Notes: generated from the letters alone by a model not told the origin. 64,000 bases of DNA from Planctomycetota bacterium (GCA_021819825.1 JAKAEZ010000002.1:1-64000), one strand, 5' to 3'; shown: positions 45,753 to 55,543, counted from the first letter of the stretch. Translations and numbers: made by a program.

Positions 45753-47864
45753 ATGAAAATCAACGTTATCACCGCGATTGCCGCAGCTGCGACATTCGCC
45801 ACCGGCGTTCACTTTGCCACTGCAACCAATTATAATTTTAACACAACCACCGGAAGTTTGACCGTTACTGGCGGTACGGCAACAGGCGGCACGCTGATTT
45901 CCCAAACTACTTCGCAGGGAGAAGTTTTTTCCTTTGGTGGAAATGTCATATTCAACACGGGTGATACCATCAGCGTCGTCGGTTCACGACCACTGATCAT
46001 CGATTCTTACAATGATCTGACCCTTGGCACGAACGTCACGATTGATGTTTCTGCCAATGGCCGACAGGCGGGGCCTGGCGGCGGCGATGGCGGTTATGGC
46101 AGTTCCGGTGGTTACGGGGGAGCAGGTGGCCTGCCGCCTACGGGGGCCAATGCCAATAACGGCGGTGCCGGCGGTGGTGGTGGCGGTTCTATTCAAGGTG
46201 GAGGCAACGGCGCGCCCGGCGGTGCTGGGGCGGCGTATGCCGGGTCTCCCGGTGCGGCGGGAGCACCTGGGAGTGCCGGTGGAACGGGTGGCATCAGTTT
46301 TGGATCGCCAATTAATGGAACTGCGGGCGGTACCGGCGGTTCAAACTTGGGCCAAGGTGGTGCAGTCGGACTTAGCGGGAACCCCGGATCAGGCGGATCA
46401 GGTGGGGCTTCAAATCTCTACATCTATAGCGGCAGTTATGGCGGCGGCGGCGGCGGCGGCAAGCCTGGCTACGCAGGCATCTTTGGCGCTAATGGTGCGG
46501 CTGGCGTTAATGGCAGCAATATCGCTACACCCAGCGGACTTACCGGCGGTGCCGGCGGTGGCGGAGGTGGCGGTGGTCAAGGCGGCGGCGGCGGCGGAAA
46601 CGGTGGAGTAGGGGGCGGTGCTGGCGGTGGCGGAGGTGGCGGTGGTTCTCTATTTGGCGGCGGCGGCAGCGGCGGAAACGGTGGTGCCGGCGGCCTTGGA
46701 GGTGCCGGCGGCAATGGCGGCAATGGTGGGAGCGGTGGTGACGGTGGAGGCGGAGGCGGTGCTGTTGAGCTCTTTGCCCTCGGTCAGCTTACTGTTAACG
46801 GAATTATCCAAGCAGATGGAGCCGCCGGGCAGAGCGGCACTGCAGGTACCATCGGTGGGACTGGCTCCTCAGGGGGCAAAGGGGTAACCGGTCAGCCGGG
46901 CGGAAATCCCGCTTCGGCCAGCCAATCGGGATATGGCGGTAACGGCGGAACTGGTGGAGACGGTGGCACAGGCGGCAATGGCGGCATTGGCGGAGCTGGC
47001 GGAAAAGGCGGTGCGGGAGCCGGCGGCACCATTGAATTGATAGGGTCAGCGGTTAACGCACAATACGGTTCCTATCTTACAATCGGCGGCACTTTCTTCA
47101 ACGGCAGCGGTAATACCAACGACCTTTCCGAAACCAATGGACGATTTATCGTAGAAACCAACAGCCAGATCACCCCGATTCCCTCGGTCGTTGGCGCGCA
47201 GCCGCTTTACTTTGGTAATGGTCCCGAGGGAGTCAATCCATACATACAGGGGCCTTCCTCCACGCTTACACCCAATATTCCGGATTTGGTCGGGGGCGCA
47301 GCAGCACCTTACGGCGTTCTGGCTAATCTTCAGGCCACCTCGCCGACATTGGCCAACCTTGCGAAAAACGGCCCAGCCAACGCTTTGGCGGCCGTCTTGC
47401 TGGGCAGCAGCGGATTACCCGGCTATTCCGAAGTATACCCAGGGTACCAGTGGGTCTTCGTTGTAAACTTAAAAGCGACGCCCATAGGCGGGCTGCGCGT
47501 TGGCCTGAGTTCAAATTCTTCCACCTTCGCCGCATCGCTGATGCAGCAATCGCTTTCGATAAACAACGGCAGCTTTGCGCTGACAACGAGTACTGATGTC
47601 AATCTGCCCGGAAATGATGTCTACGCTTTTCTGGCACCGACTGCCTTGATTGACACCGGCACGTTTTATGCCACTGCAACTGGGGCGTTCCCTCTGACCC
47701 TGACTTCCGATTACGGACTGGTTACCCCTGGATTCCTGCCGGTTGGTTATCTCCAATCCACTGTTGCTACGCCGGAGCCTGCCCAGTGGACAATTGCGTT
47801 GACCGCGCTGGTCGGCATATCGCTGGTGATTCGCCCGCGACGAAAAAACTTTGCGACCAGATAA
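45753..47864 (+). CDS. Glycine-rich PEP-CTERM surface protein
   Basis: A 703-aa exported protein. A signal peptide (VITAIAAAATFATGVHFATA) is followed by about 80 residues of beta-rich sequence (VIFNTGDTISVVGSRPLIIDSYNDL). Residues about 105-430 are a very glycine-rich low-complexity region, made of GGAGG, GGNGG and GGGGGG tracts. Then comes a beta-rich domain, and the C-terminus ATPEPAQWTIALTALVGISLVIRPRR is a PEP-CTERM signal for exosortase processing. The glycine-rich part could form polyglycine or elastic helices on the surface or in the matrix. ATG at 45753 has GGAG at seven bases. The repeats are also GC-rich DNA and give long false frames on the other strand. Confidence 0.85.
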   Translation: MKINVITAIAAAATFATGVHFATATNYNFNTTTGSLTVTGGTATGGTLISQTTSQGEVFSFGGNVIFNTGDTISVVGSRPLIIDSYNDLTLGTNVTIDVSANGRQAGPGGGDGGYGSSGGYGGAGGLPPTGANANNGGAGGGGGGSIQGGGNGAPGGAGAAYAGSPGAAGAPGSAGGTGGISFGSPINGTAGGTGGSNLGQGGAVGLSGNPGSGGSGGASNLYIYSGSYGGGGGGGKPGYAGIFGANGAAGVNGSNIATPSGLTGGAGGGGGGGGQGGGGGGNGGVGGGAGGGGGGGGSLFGGGGSGGNGGAGGLGGAGGNGGNGGSGGDGGGGGGAVELFALGQLTVNGIIQADGAAGQSGTAGTIGGTGSSGGKGVTGQPGGNPASASQSGYGGNGGTGGDGGTGGNGGIGGAGGKGGAGAGGTIELIGSAVNAQYGSYLTIGGTFFNGSGNTNDLSETNGRFIVETNSQITPIPSVVGAQPLYFGNGPEGVNPYIQGPSSTLTPNIPDLVGGAAAPYGVLANLQATSPTLANLAKNGPANALAAVLLGSSGLPGYSEVYPGYQWVFVVNLKATPIGGLRVGLSSNSSTFAASLMQQSLSINNGSFALTTSTDVNLPGNDVYAFLAPTALIDTGTFYATATGAFPLTLTSDYGLVTPGFLPVGYLQSTVATPEPAQWTIALTALVGISLVIRPRRKNFATR

Positions 47865-48097
47865 GTTAGTTGCGCGTTGAGCCTTGCGATCAGGGGCTGT
47901 CAAGAAATAGCAAGTACAAATATGGCGCAGATGTTTTGGCATCCGGCGTGGCGAGCGACGTGCTCGATCCTCCGCCGCACATACGGGACATTTCAGACCC
48001 ATCGCAATCCCAGCCATTACTCGGACAGGCCCCTAGTCCGGATGGCGAGCCATGAAATCGAGGGTAAGGCGAACAATTTCTTCGTTCTTCTCCTCTA

Positions 48098-48200
48098 GTG
48101 CTCTGTCACGTCAACATTTTAGGATGGCTGGCTCTCAAAGGACGCACCCACCATCGCAAAGGTTCGTCGTCAACCCTAACATTTTGCTGTGACAGAGCAC
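48098..48200. mobile_element. MITE-like element B (IS630-type ends, CTAG target)
   Basis: A 103-bp segment bounded by GTGCTCTGTCAC and its exact inverse GTGACAGAGCAC, with a further imperfect inner repeat (ACATTTTAGG against CCTAACATTTTG). It is flanked by C-TA and TA-G, consistent with insertion in CTAG and TA duplication, like element A at 31.4 kb. It has no coding capacity. It interrupts the hydrolase remnant on its right. Confidence 0.75.
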
Positions 48201-48202
48201 TA

Positions 48203-48449
48203 GGGCGAAGTGGCCGGCGTTCAGCAGGTGAATTTCCGCGTCGGGCAGTGCGGCGCGATGATCAAAGGTGTCGCTGTACACCTCCGGCGATGGCATATCG
48301 CTTTGTCCAAAACTCGGGAAGTCCGGTGCGACAACGTGATAGCGCGCCGCCAGCAGGGAGATCAGCGTATTGTATCCCCGCGACGACGAGAGGAACCAAT
48401 GCAGCAACACGATGGTAGGCGCGGTTTGGGGGCCGGCTTCACGATACAA
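48203..48449 (-). pseudogene. Alpha/beta hydrolase, internally deleted and cut by a mobile element
   Basis: The minus strand begins YREAGPQTAPTIVLLHWFLSSSRGYNTLI and runs through YHVVAPDFPSFGQSDMP, the N-terminal part of a haloalkane dehalogenase-like alpha/beta hydrolase. After YSDTFDHRA it jumps to LPDAEIHLLNAGHFAL, a stretch that is normally about 170 residues further on and carries the catalytic His. The nucleophile-elbow Ser and the acid residue are thus gone. The oxyanion motif reads LLHWF in place of HGFP. Right after GHFAL the frame runs into element B and ends at a stop inside it. The gene is dead. Confidence 0.82.
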
Positions 48450-48511
48450 GCCCCTATTATTTTCATTTCAAAGAACCGTGCAGGCCCGGAGCCGGTTGAC
48501 GGTTGAGTGCT

Positions 48512-48718
48512 TTACGGGTGGCGGTTCAGTTCTTCGATTTTTTCTAATAGTTCCTTGTTTTGATTTTTGAACCGGCGGTATTGGCGGATTTTTATTTTCC
48601 GCCAGCGCGTATGCAGGGCTTCTACATCCGGCTTTGGCTCGGGGGCTTCACGGTTGCGTTGCTCTTCATCCAGCAGGGCAAAGATCATCCACCATGGCGT
48701 ACCGTTCCATCCGAGCAT
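48512..48718 (-). CDS. Small unknown protein with C-terminal coiled coil
   Basis: A 68-aa product. The start, an ATG at 48718, has a strong GGAGGAGGT six bases upstream, which is the main reason to accept it. The N-terminus LGWNGTPWWMIFALLDEEQRNR is hydrophobic then acidic, and the rest is a charged helix (WRKIKIRQYRRFKNQNKELLEKIEEL) likely to coil. No family is recognised. It lies 85 bases downstream of purF on the same strand and may be read from its transcript. A longer frame to 48796 would overlap no better ribosome site. Confidence 0.65.
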   Translation of the reverse strand: MLGWNGTPWWMIFALLDEEQRNREAPEPKPDVEALHTRWRKIKIRQYRRFKNQNKELLEKIEELNRHP

Positions 48719-48802
48719 GGTGACCTCCTCCGTTGGGCGAACTTTGATGAATTCCGATAACGCCGGTTGATTGCCATGCATAGGGCACGGCAACAATCCG
48801 GC

Positions 48803-50344
48803 CTATTCAAACATTTTCATCTGGTGGCGTTCGAGGCCGAATTTGCTGACGGTGTTATCCACCGGAATGGGATAGCGGCCGGACCAGCAGGCGGTGCAGT
48901 AATTCGGTACCGGTTGCCCCAGGCAAGATAACATGCCGTCAAGCGATAAATAATGCAATGAATCCACTTCAATAAAATCGCGGATTTGATCGACGGTTCG
49001 GCCATTGGCGATTAATTCCGTCGGCGTGGGAAAATCAATGCCGTAGAAACAGGGGTGGCGGATCGGCGGGCAGCTTACGCGCATGTGGATTTCTTTGGCA
49101 CCGGCGCGGCGCAGGGCCAGAATCTTGCCGCGCGTGGTGGTGCCGCGGACAATCGAATCCTCCACCACCACAATGCGCTTGCCGCGCACCACTTCAGGGA
49201 TCACGATTAACTTCATCTGCACCGCCAAGTCGCGCATCTGCTGCGAGGGTTGAATGAAGGAGCGACCGACATATCTGTTGGGCACGATGCCCTCTTCAAA
49301 AGGAATGCCGCTTTGTTTGCTGTAACCCAGGGCGGCGGAGCGGCCACTGTCGGGAATTGGGATGACGATATCGGCCTCTACCGGTGCTTCAATGGCCAAT
49401 TGGCGACCCATTTTCTGGCGCACGGTCAGCACCGTATCACCGAAAAGCGTGCTGGACGGGCTGGCAAAATAAACGTGTTCAAAGGCGCAGTGTGCGGGGG
49501 TTTCCGGCTTTTCAACAAAATACCGGCTGGTCAAATGCATACCGCTTGTATCAATGGTGACTATTTCACCAGGGTGTACTTCGCGAATATAAGTGGCTTG
49601 AATGCTTGCCAGAGCGCAGGTTTCCGAGGCCACGCAATAAAAGCCGTCACGGGTTTTACCGATCACCAGCGGGCGAAATCCCCAGGGATCGCGGCAGGCC
49701 TCAATGCGATCTTTAAATAAAAACAGGAAGCTGAACGCCCCCTGTAAATGCCGCAGAACATGGGCCAGGGGATCGCTTTTTTCCTGATGGGTGGGCTTGG
49801 CCAGCATGTGAATGACAATTTCAGTGTCGCTGGTGGAATAAAAAATATGACCATATTTCTGGTATTCCGCGCGCAGGCGTGTGGCGTTGATTAAATTACC
49901 ATTATGGGCCACGGCCACCTGACCGTCACTGTATTCCTCCAGCAGGGGCTGGGCGTTGCATTTGCGATTGGAACCGGCGGTGGAATAACGGACGTGGCCA
50001 ATGGCGGCGATTCCGTTAAGTTCCCGCAGGACGCCCTTGTTAAAGACATCGGCGACGAGTCCCAGGCCGGTGTGGGCGGTGATATATTGGCCGTCCGTGG
50101 CAGCGATACCGGCGGACTCCTGCCCGCGATGCTGCAGGGCATACAGCCCGTAGTAGCAGCGTTCTACGGCATCGGGAGGCCCAGCGACGCCAAAGACGCC
50201 GCATTTTTCTTTCTTTTCATAATCGCCCAGCACCTGCTGCAGGCCATCCAGCGATGAGGTCTGTGGTTGCAGGCACGGTAGGGACACAGATGCTACGGTT
50301 TTCTTTTCAAGGCATTCTGGGGAATCCGACTCAATACCGCCCAT
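48803..50344 (-). CDS. purF: Amidophosphoribosyltransferase
   Basis: First step of purine synthesis: PRPP and glutamine to phosphoribosylamine. The 513-aa enzyme has the N-terminal-nucleophile Cys in KKEKCGVFGVAG at about residue 48, so a propeptide of 47 residues would be removed, long for the family. ALQHRGQESAGIA follows, and the PRPP-binding loop is VVVEDSIVRGTTTRG near 370. Cysteines in the C-terminal region (CPPIRHPCFYG and YCTACWSGRYP) fit the iron-sulfur-cluster type of PurF. ATG at 50344 has GGAG at nine bases. It is unlinked to purQ in this window. The T6SS-like cluster is directly upstream on the same strand. Confidence 0.96.
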   Translation of the reverse strand: MGGIESDSPECLEKKTVASVSLPCLQPQTSSLDGLQQVLGDYEKKEKCGVFGVAGPPDAVERCYYGLYALQHRGQESAGIAATDGQYITAHTGLGLVADVFNKGVLRELNGIAAIGHVRYSTAGSNRKCNAQPLLEEYSDGQVAVAHNGNLINATRLRAEYQKYGHIFYSTSDTEIVIHMLAKPTHQEKSDPLAHVLRHLQGAFSFLFLFKDRIEACRDPWGFRPLVIGKTRDGFYCVASETCALASIQATYIREVHPGEIVTIDTSGMHLTSRYFVEKPETPAHCAFEHVYFASPSSTLFGDTVLTVRQKMGRQLAIEAPVEADIVIPIPDSGRSAALGYSKQSGIPFEEGIVPNRYVGRSFIQPSQQMRDLAVQMKLIVIPEVVRGKRIVVVEDSIVRGTTTRGKILALRRAGAKEIHMRVSCPPIRHPCFYGIDFPTPTELIANGRTVDQIRDFIEVDSLHYLSLDGMLSCLGQPVPNYCTACWSGRYPIPVDNTVSKFGLERHQMKMFE

Positions 50345-50493
50345 GAGGGGAATCTCCAACTTCGGAGTACAACCATCGCAACCTGCGATGTAGATTTAAT
50401 TATACACGTTCAGCCCGCCCTGCAAACAGCAGATTGTCAAATCTGGTGGATTTGCTTGAAATTCACCGAAGGGCGGGGCTGACGCCCCATCAT

Positions 50494-53400
50494 TCAGTGT
50501 TGGGCCTTTGGTGCCAGGTACCAGTTACGTCGAACCAGTACCGCCAGACGCTCCTGCGGCGTTAATACTCGCGGATCATACGCCAGTCGCAGTCCAACAT
50601 CGGCAAAACCTCGGCTGGTTCGGCGCAGATGCCAGTTGATAGCGGCGGGTACGGCGGGAGAAATTTTGCCCAAGGGAGCCAAGGCGGAGGCACCGATAAC
50701 CAGCATATTTTTTAAATCTGCGGTTGGCAGGAGCTTGTTGATCGCAGCGCTGTTAAAAGTGGTTGGAGTTTTGAACCAGATTTTCAGAGCTTGGCGGTAG
50801 CTTGAGGTATCATTAAAAACGTACACGGCGACATTCCCAGCCAGATCAGTAAAGGTGTCTTGCGCTGCGCCGGAAGTGACCGGTTCAAACCAGAGTACAG
50901 GATTCGTACTGGGACCGTATTGATGCAGAAAGGGAGCCATCGCCGGCACAGCGTAGTTGTATATATCCCAGTATCGGGGAGTCGGCAGGCGAGCATCGCG
51001 CGCGGAGTTGACGTTCTTGAGATACGCCACATACGCCGCCAGTGTTTTGCCGGGCACATGGGCGGTTGGGAAATCTTTCATACCGTACAGCGTAAAGGCC
51101 TCTTGCCATTCACCGGCGGTGGGCAGGCGGCAGCCCAGCAAAGCGGCCACATAAATGGCGGCTTTCGGGGGTAAATATTGGACCGGATCGTTCAAATTCG
51201 GCGGGCCGCCGAAAGCTTTACTCAGGTGCCCCCCCGCCTTTGCCAGCATATTTGCGGGATAACGCGGCGCGTTGTAAATCTGATTGGTATTGGTAAACCA
51301 ATGCTTGGCCAGTTCAGCTTCACCGACGGTCTGATTATAAACCCAGGTATGCGGACCAAAATAATTACTGTTGGGTTTGATGAGATTGTAGAAGGAGTTG
51401 GACGGCTTATGGATAAGGTTATGACTGGAATTCACCGCATCCAGGAATTCTCCCACACTTAAATCCGTGGTGCATAAATAAAATCGTTTAACGCCGTTGG
51501 GATTCATGAGGCGAAATGCCAGTGTATAGTTACCCGATGGACTGGTAAAAACCCTGCCATGGTCAGGCGTTTTGGCCTGCTTCCATCCCGCAAGCGCCGG
51601 CCCGGAGGGTTGTTGTGCCTGATTGGCTTTGGCTTTAATAATGGCCTGAAGTCCCTGGTCAAAGGCTGTAACTTCAGCGGCACTACGCAGAGATTCCATA
51701 GCCGGTTCCGACAACGCCAAAGCCAGTAACTGGTGCATGCCGGTCGCCAGATTCTTGGCCATTTCCGGCGTTTTTACGCCAACGGATTGCCGGGAAAATT
51801 GATACAGCAAAATATTAAAGCGGGCTTGAGCCGTCAGTGTTTGCAGCGCCGCCAGATCATGCAACTGCGGCGTATGCGCCAACGTCAGATGATAATCGGC
51901 GGCGGCGGTAATGGTTTGCGAAACCATCGTCGGCGTAAGAGCCTGATTCATCCGCAGTTGCCATCGGAGGCGGTATTGGCGCTGTAATTGCTCCAGCAGC
52001 GCCCGTTTGCGATCGGGAGTCAGAGCGGGGGCTTCCGGCACAAGCTGATCCAGCCGGGTCGGAATTCGCCGTTCTAAGACCAGCGGTGAATTCCCGGGTG
52101 ACGCCGGAATCGCACCGAGCCGCTGCCAGATAGCCCGAACCAACAATGCCTTATTGGCGGTAGCGGATAACGCCAGGCGGTAATCCGCCGGAAGGGCGAC
52201 AGCCGATGCGGCATGAATTGCGGCAAGCTGCTGCAGTAAGGCGATTTTGAGTTTTAAAGCGGCTTGAATGTTGGCATTGTGCCACCAAGGATTTTTCTGA
52301 ACGGTTGCATAAAGCGTAGAAATTGAAATACCGGGTGACAGAGTATCTTGTGGAAGTCGGCATTGGGTTAATGCGGTATCGATTTTGTTGAAATCAGTAA
52401 GAAGTTGGCGGAACGTCAGACGCTGTTGCACCCAGTTAGCGGCAGGCTTACGGGAAATAATCGGCGACAGTCCCGACCATGTCAGCTTGGCGAACGCGTT
52501 ATTAATGACGGCGGCACGAGCCGGTTCAAGCGCGGTTGAAATTGCCAGCTTATTCCATGGCCGGCTGAATTCCGCTTGAGACTTCGCCAGATCGGTTGAA
52601 AAATCAGCCGCCAATAATGATCGGATATTGGCGCGTATGGTTCCAATACGCTTACTGATATCGGGCACCTGCCACCGCCGCGTACGAAGATTCGTAGTTA
52701 AGAGATTGTAGCTTTGCTGATTGGCCGCAATGGTCGATATCGGTGCCGGGGCCGGCGCAAAAATCACAGCGGTGATTTTCTTCAGATAGGCGGCGTTCAC
52801 CGATGGATAACGGGAAATCCGCAGCACGCGCGGATTGATGCGGTAATGCCGCCCGGGGGGCTGAAAGCCCAGAAATTCGGCGACCCATTTTTTAATATTA
52901 ATTTGAGAATCAATAAATGCGGTAACGGTCTGATTTAACTTTGTCAAATTATTCTGGGCGGTCAGGACGGTATGTTCAATGTCCAGACGGTTTTTCCATA
53001 TCCAAAGATCATGATTACTTACAGCGCGCAATTGCCCACGCAGGGCCTTTAATTCCGCCAGATAATCCACCGTCGGCGGTTTGGGAAGTCGCAAAGCATG
53101 ACCTATGCGCTGCTGAACTTTCCGGGCTTCAACATCAAATTGCACATGGGAGACCAGATAGGCATTTTCCGGACCGGGAAGTTTTCTATATCCGGCCAGA
53201 TCGGGGAAATATTTTTGCGGCGAAAGAGTCTTGCTCCGCGGCGGCAATCGCGCCACTAAATCCCAGCGGATTTGTTTTCCATAAGCGGCCAAGGCCTTCG
53301 ACTGTTGTTGGGCTACACGCAGCAGTGATTCCGCGCGATTTTCCAAATTGGCTGAATTGGAGGATGCCGCCAAATATTGCCGCGCATACGCGGGAAAGGT

Positions 53401-54828
53401 ACTGACCACCGGCTCTTTAACTTTTGCAAACCGTTCTAATAGAGTATCCAACCGCGGCCGGATCACGCTAAGCCGCCGGGCAGCGGATAATTGCGTCATC
53501 CATTGCTCGGCAGATAAGCCGTTAGAGAGCCGGGCAAAACGCCTTAACTTCGGATTTCTGGCCCAGGACGTTTTATAAAGTTTCAGGAACGGCACCAGCG
53601 ATTGATCATTGGGCATGGCGGCGAGAACTTGGCGATCTAAACTCAGGGCCGCCGTGTGCCAACCGCGTTTTTGCCATCGCCCCTGCTGCTGCCGCAATAG
53701 GGGATACAGATTTCCTAAAATACGCTCGGTCCGCATTAGCAGCACAATGGCGTGGCCGAGTTTTTGCGCTTCGTGCGGATGCGCGGAGAGGTCTTTTTGA
53801 ATTTGCTGATTTGATAAAAGCCCCGTGAATTCATGAAGAATATCATCCGGATTAAGAATAATTCCGTGCGATAACGCGGCACTAATGGGGGCAAATTCCG
53901 GCACTTTGGACAGAGCCTTGCGATGGGCGGCAAAGGCTTTAAACCATTGGGTGTAAGCGGCAGAATAGGGTGCGTACGCACCATTAAAACGCGACATCTC
54001 AGCGAGTGTACGGGCATGTCGTAAATAACCCAATGCTGCGATAACCAGCAGAATGATCACAGCGGCAACACTTAAATAAATAGGCTTGCGACTTTTCCGA
54101 GGTTTTAATTTAATGGCTCGGTCCAGAGCAGTGGCAATATTACGCTCCGCCAGATCCTTATTGAGCAGAAACCCGCAAAAATCGCTCCAGGCTTTTCCTT
54201 CTGATCCTAAAGATTTAAATTCGGCCATGGCCGGATCCAGGGGAGTCGTGGGCGTCCAGCGCCTTGCGGCAACAAGTTCACAGATCATGCGCCCGAGTTG
54301 CACGAGATCGTCCGATGCAACCGCATCGGCGTTGAAGACACTGCTTGCCGGATTGGATAACGCGATGCGCGACTGGGCGATCGAACCGCTGGAGGCGTAA
54401 ATATGTTCCGCCCGTAAATTGCCATGTGTGCGGGACGTAAGCTTCTGCGCGTCAAGCAGTGCGGTTAATACCGTGGTTGCCAGGTGATGCAGATCGGCGG
54501 CCGTGGGCTTTACGTGCAGGCGGATCAATCGGCTAATGGGCCAATCGAAGCGTTCCAGCACACAATACGCGCCAGAGTTGTCAATGGCCTGAACATCAAA
54601 GACTTTAGCCCAAAGCGGTGATTGCTGGGCAACTAATTTCTGAAAATCATAACCGGCTATAAATCTCGACTGTGCGGCGCGTTGGCGCGTGGGGTTCCAC
54701 AGATCCTCAGGCGGATGCAAATCCAGGACAACTTTGGCCGGAGATTGGGAATCTTCCAGCGCATAGCATATCCCCAGGGCCTGCCGGCTCAGGATATGAT
54801 CGGTTTGATATTGACCGAAATTAGGCAC
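50494..54828 (-). CDS. Large membrane protein: kinase-like N-terminus, TM segment, FGE-sulfatase domain at C-terminus
   Basis: A 1444-aa protein. Residues 1-245 look like a degenerate Ser/Thr kinase: RTHGNLRAEHIY stands where HRDLKPxN is expected, and DDLVQLGRMICELV where DVYSLGVLLYEL is. The catalytic Asp is absent, so it is probably a pseudokinase. A single membrane helix follows near 253-270 (YLSVAAVIILLVIAALGY). About 850 residues of helical, low-similarity sequence come next. The C-terminal 250 residues form a formylglycine-generating-enzyme/SUMF1 fold: FYLCTTDLSVGEFLDAV, GCRLPTAGEWQEAF, FTDLAGNVAVYVF, RGFADVGLRLAYD. The GTG start at 54828 has a modest ribosome site. It ends the T6SS-like cluster and may signal or bind outside the cell. 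Confidence 0.82.
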   Translation of the reverse strand: MPNFGQYQTDHILSRQALGICYALEDSQSPAKVVLDLHPPEDLWNPTRQRAAQSRFIAGYDFQKLVAQQSPLWAKVFDVQAIDNSGAYCVLERFDWPISRLIRLHVKPTAADLHHLATTVLTALLDAQKLTSRTHGNLRAEHIYASSGSIAQSRIALSNPASSVFNADAVASDDLVQLGRMICELVAARRWTPTTPLDPAMAEFKSLGSEGKAWSDFCGFLLNKDLAERNIATALDRAIKLKPRKSRKPIYLSVAAVIILLVIAALGYLRHARTLAEMSRFNGAYAPYSAAYTQWFKAFAAHRKALSKVPEFAPISAALSHGIILNPDDILHEFTGLLSNQQIQKDLSAHPHEAQKLGHAIVLLMRTERILGNLYPLLRQQQGRWQKRGWHTAALSLDRQVLAAMPNDQSLVPFLKLYKTSWARNPKLRRFARLSNGLSAEQWMTQLSAARRLSVIRPRLDTLLERFAKVKEPVVSTFPAYARQYLAASSNSANLENRAESLLRVAQQQSKALAAYGKQIRWDLVARLPPRSKTLSPQKYFPDLAGYRKLPGPENAYLVSHVQFDVEARKVQQRIGHALRLPKPPTVDYLAELKALRGQLRAVSNHDLWIWKNRLDIEHTVLTAQNNLTKLNQTVTAFIDSQINIKKWVAEFLGFQPPGRHYRINPRVLRISRYPSVNAAYLKKITAVIFAPAPAPISTIAANQQSYNLLTTNLRTRRWQVPDISKRIGTIRANIRSLLAADFSTDLAKSQAEFSRPWNKLAISTALEPARAAVINNAFAKLTWSGLSPIISRKPAANWVQQRLTFRQLLTDFNKIDTALTQCRLPQDTLSPGISISTLYATVQKNPWWHNANIQAALKLKIALLQQLAAIHAASAVALPADYRLALSATANKALLVRAIWQRLGAIPASPGNSPLVLERRIPTRLDQLVPEAPALTPDRKRALLEQLQRQYRLRWQLRMNQALTPTMVSQTITAAADYHLTLAHTPQLHDLAALQTLTAQARFNILLYQFSRQSVGVKTPEMAKNLATGMHQLLALALSEPAMESLRSAAEVTAFDQGLQAIIKAKANQAQQPSGPALAGWKQAKTPDHGRVFTSPSGNYTLAFRLMNPNGVKRFYLCTTDLSVGEFLDAVNSSHNLIHKPSNSFYNLIKPNSNYFGPHTWVYNQTVGEAELAKHWFTNTNQIYNAPRYPANMLAKAGGHLSKAFGGPPNLNDPVQYLPPKAAIYVAALLGCRLPTAGEWQEAFTLYGMKDFPTAHVPGKTLAAYVAYLKNVNSARDARLPTPRYWDIYNYAVPAMAPFLHQYGPSTNPVLWFEPVTSGAAQDTFTDLAGNVAVYVFNDTSSYRQALKIWFKTPTTFNSAAINKLLPTADLKNMLVIGASALAPLGKISPAVPAAINWHLRRTSRGFADVGLRLAYDPRVLTPQERLAVLVRRNWYLAPKAQH

Positions 54829-55003
54829 CCGGCAATTCCATCACGTGTTCGCTGGCGGTTACGACTATACCACGCTTAACAAGCGTACCAAAAACAATCT
54901 CCAGACTTACGATTCAGGCCTGGCTAATACCACCGGCATAGCCGGCGGCTATGTGATGGACTTCAGGTCGAGCTTGGGACGCCGCGAAATATAAGCCGCA
55001 TAC

Positions 55004-55543
55004 TTAGCTCTTTTTCGGCTTAGGAGGCGTCAGGCACACCACGCCGCTGTTTTTAATCAAAATCCTGATCGGATTGGCGGAATCCGGCCAGCGTGATTTT
55101 TGCAACGGCAATATCAGGCGGCGCGGATCTTCCGGGCCTGGCATATCCTGGCGGATTCCCGGCAACTGCGCCAGCACAAATAGATATGTGTCCCCATTTT
55201 TTTTCCACTGCTTCCATATTGGATTGTGTTTGGAGAATACAACTTTGGCGGAAGAACCGGGAGTAAAATTAATCGTCGCTTTGACCGCGCCGGATCGGAG
55301 CAAATCACCAGCAGAAAAATACCGCGTCATGGAATAGTTGTACCATCGCTTATAATCTGTGGCATTAACGCCCACCAGATCAACGGCAATGGTGCTGGTG
55401 GATTGATTATTAACCTGCAAGCTCTGCCCCAGCGTGAACTGCGTGTTGCGGTCAATCGGCCCGCTTGAACACGCGGTTAACCCCAGCAGCAAAAGCAGCA
55501 TGATCATGCCCGCAAGGATTCTGTTGTGCGATTCACATTTCAT
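55004..55543 (-). CDS. Lipoprotein in T6SS-like cluster, possible TssJ analogue
   Basis: A 179-aa lipoprotein: a signal with MIMLLLLLGLTAC is cut before the cysteine in the lipobox LTAC. The mature part is beta-rich (LQVNNQSTSTIAVDLVGVN, AVKATINFTPGSSAKVVF), the layout of transthyretin-like domains. TssJ, the outer-membrane lipoprotein of type VI systems, has this size and general order, but I see no specific TssJ motif. The assignment is thus by cluster context and fold type only. ATG at 55543 follows AAGGA. It lies between the 650-aa unknown and the large pseudokinase/FGE gene. Confidence 0.6.
   Translation of the reverse strand: MKCESHNRILAGMIMLLLLLGLTACSSGPIDRNTQFTLGQSLQVNNQSTSTIAVDLVGVNATDYKRWYNYSMTRYFSAGDLLRSGAVKATINFTPGSSAKVVFSKHNPIWKQWKKNGDTYLFVLAQLPGIRQDMPGPEDPRRLILPLQKSRWPDSANPIRILIKNSGVVCLTPPKPKKS

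Noticed and set aside
46024-46887. Alanine/valine-rich plus-strand frames inside the glycine-rich gene
   Set aside because: They are shifted readings of GGC/GGT repeats; the true frame has a signal peptide and a PEP-CTERM end.
46060-47030. Dense GGCGGT-type repeats that might look like a repeat array
   Set aside because: The units are irregular, in frame and code for glycine; there are no unique spacers, so it is not CRISPR.
50474-50488. GGGGC-TGAC-GCCCC hairpin after the 1444-aa gene as terminator
   Set aside because: The stem has only five pairs and no T-run follows on the minus strand, so termination is unsupported.
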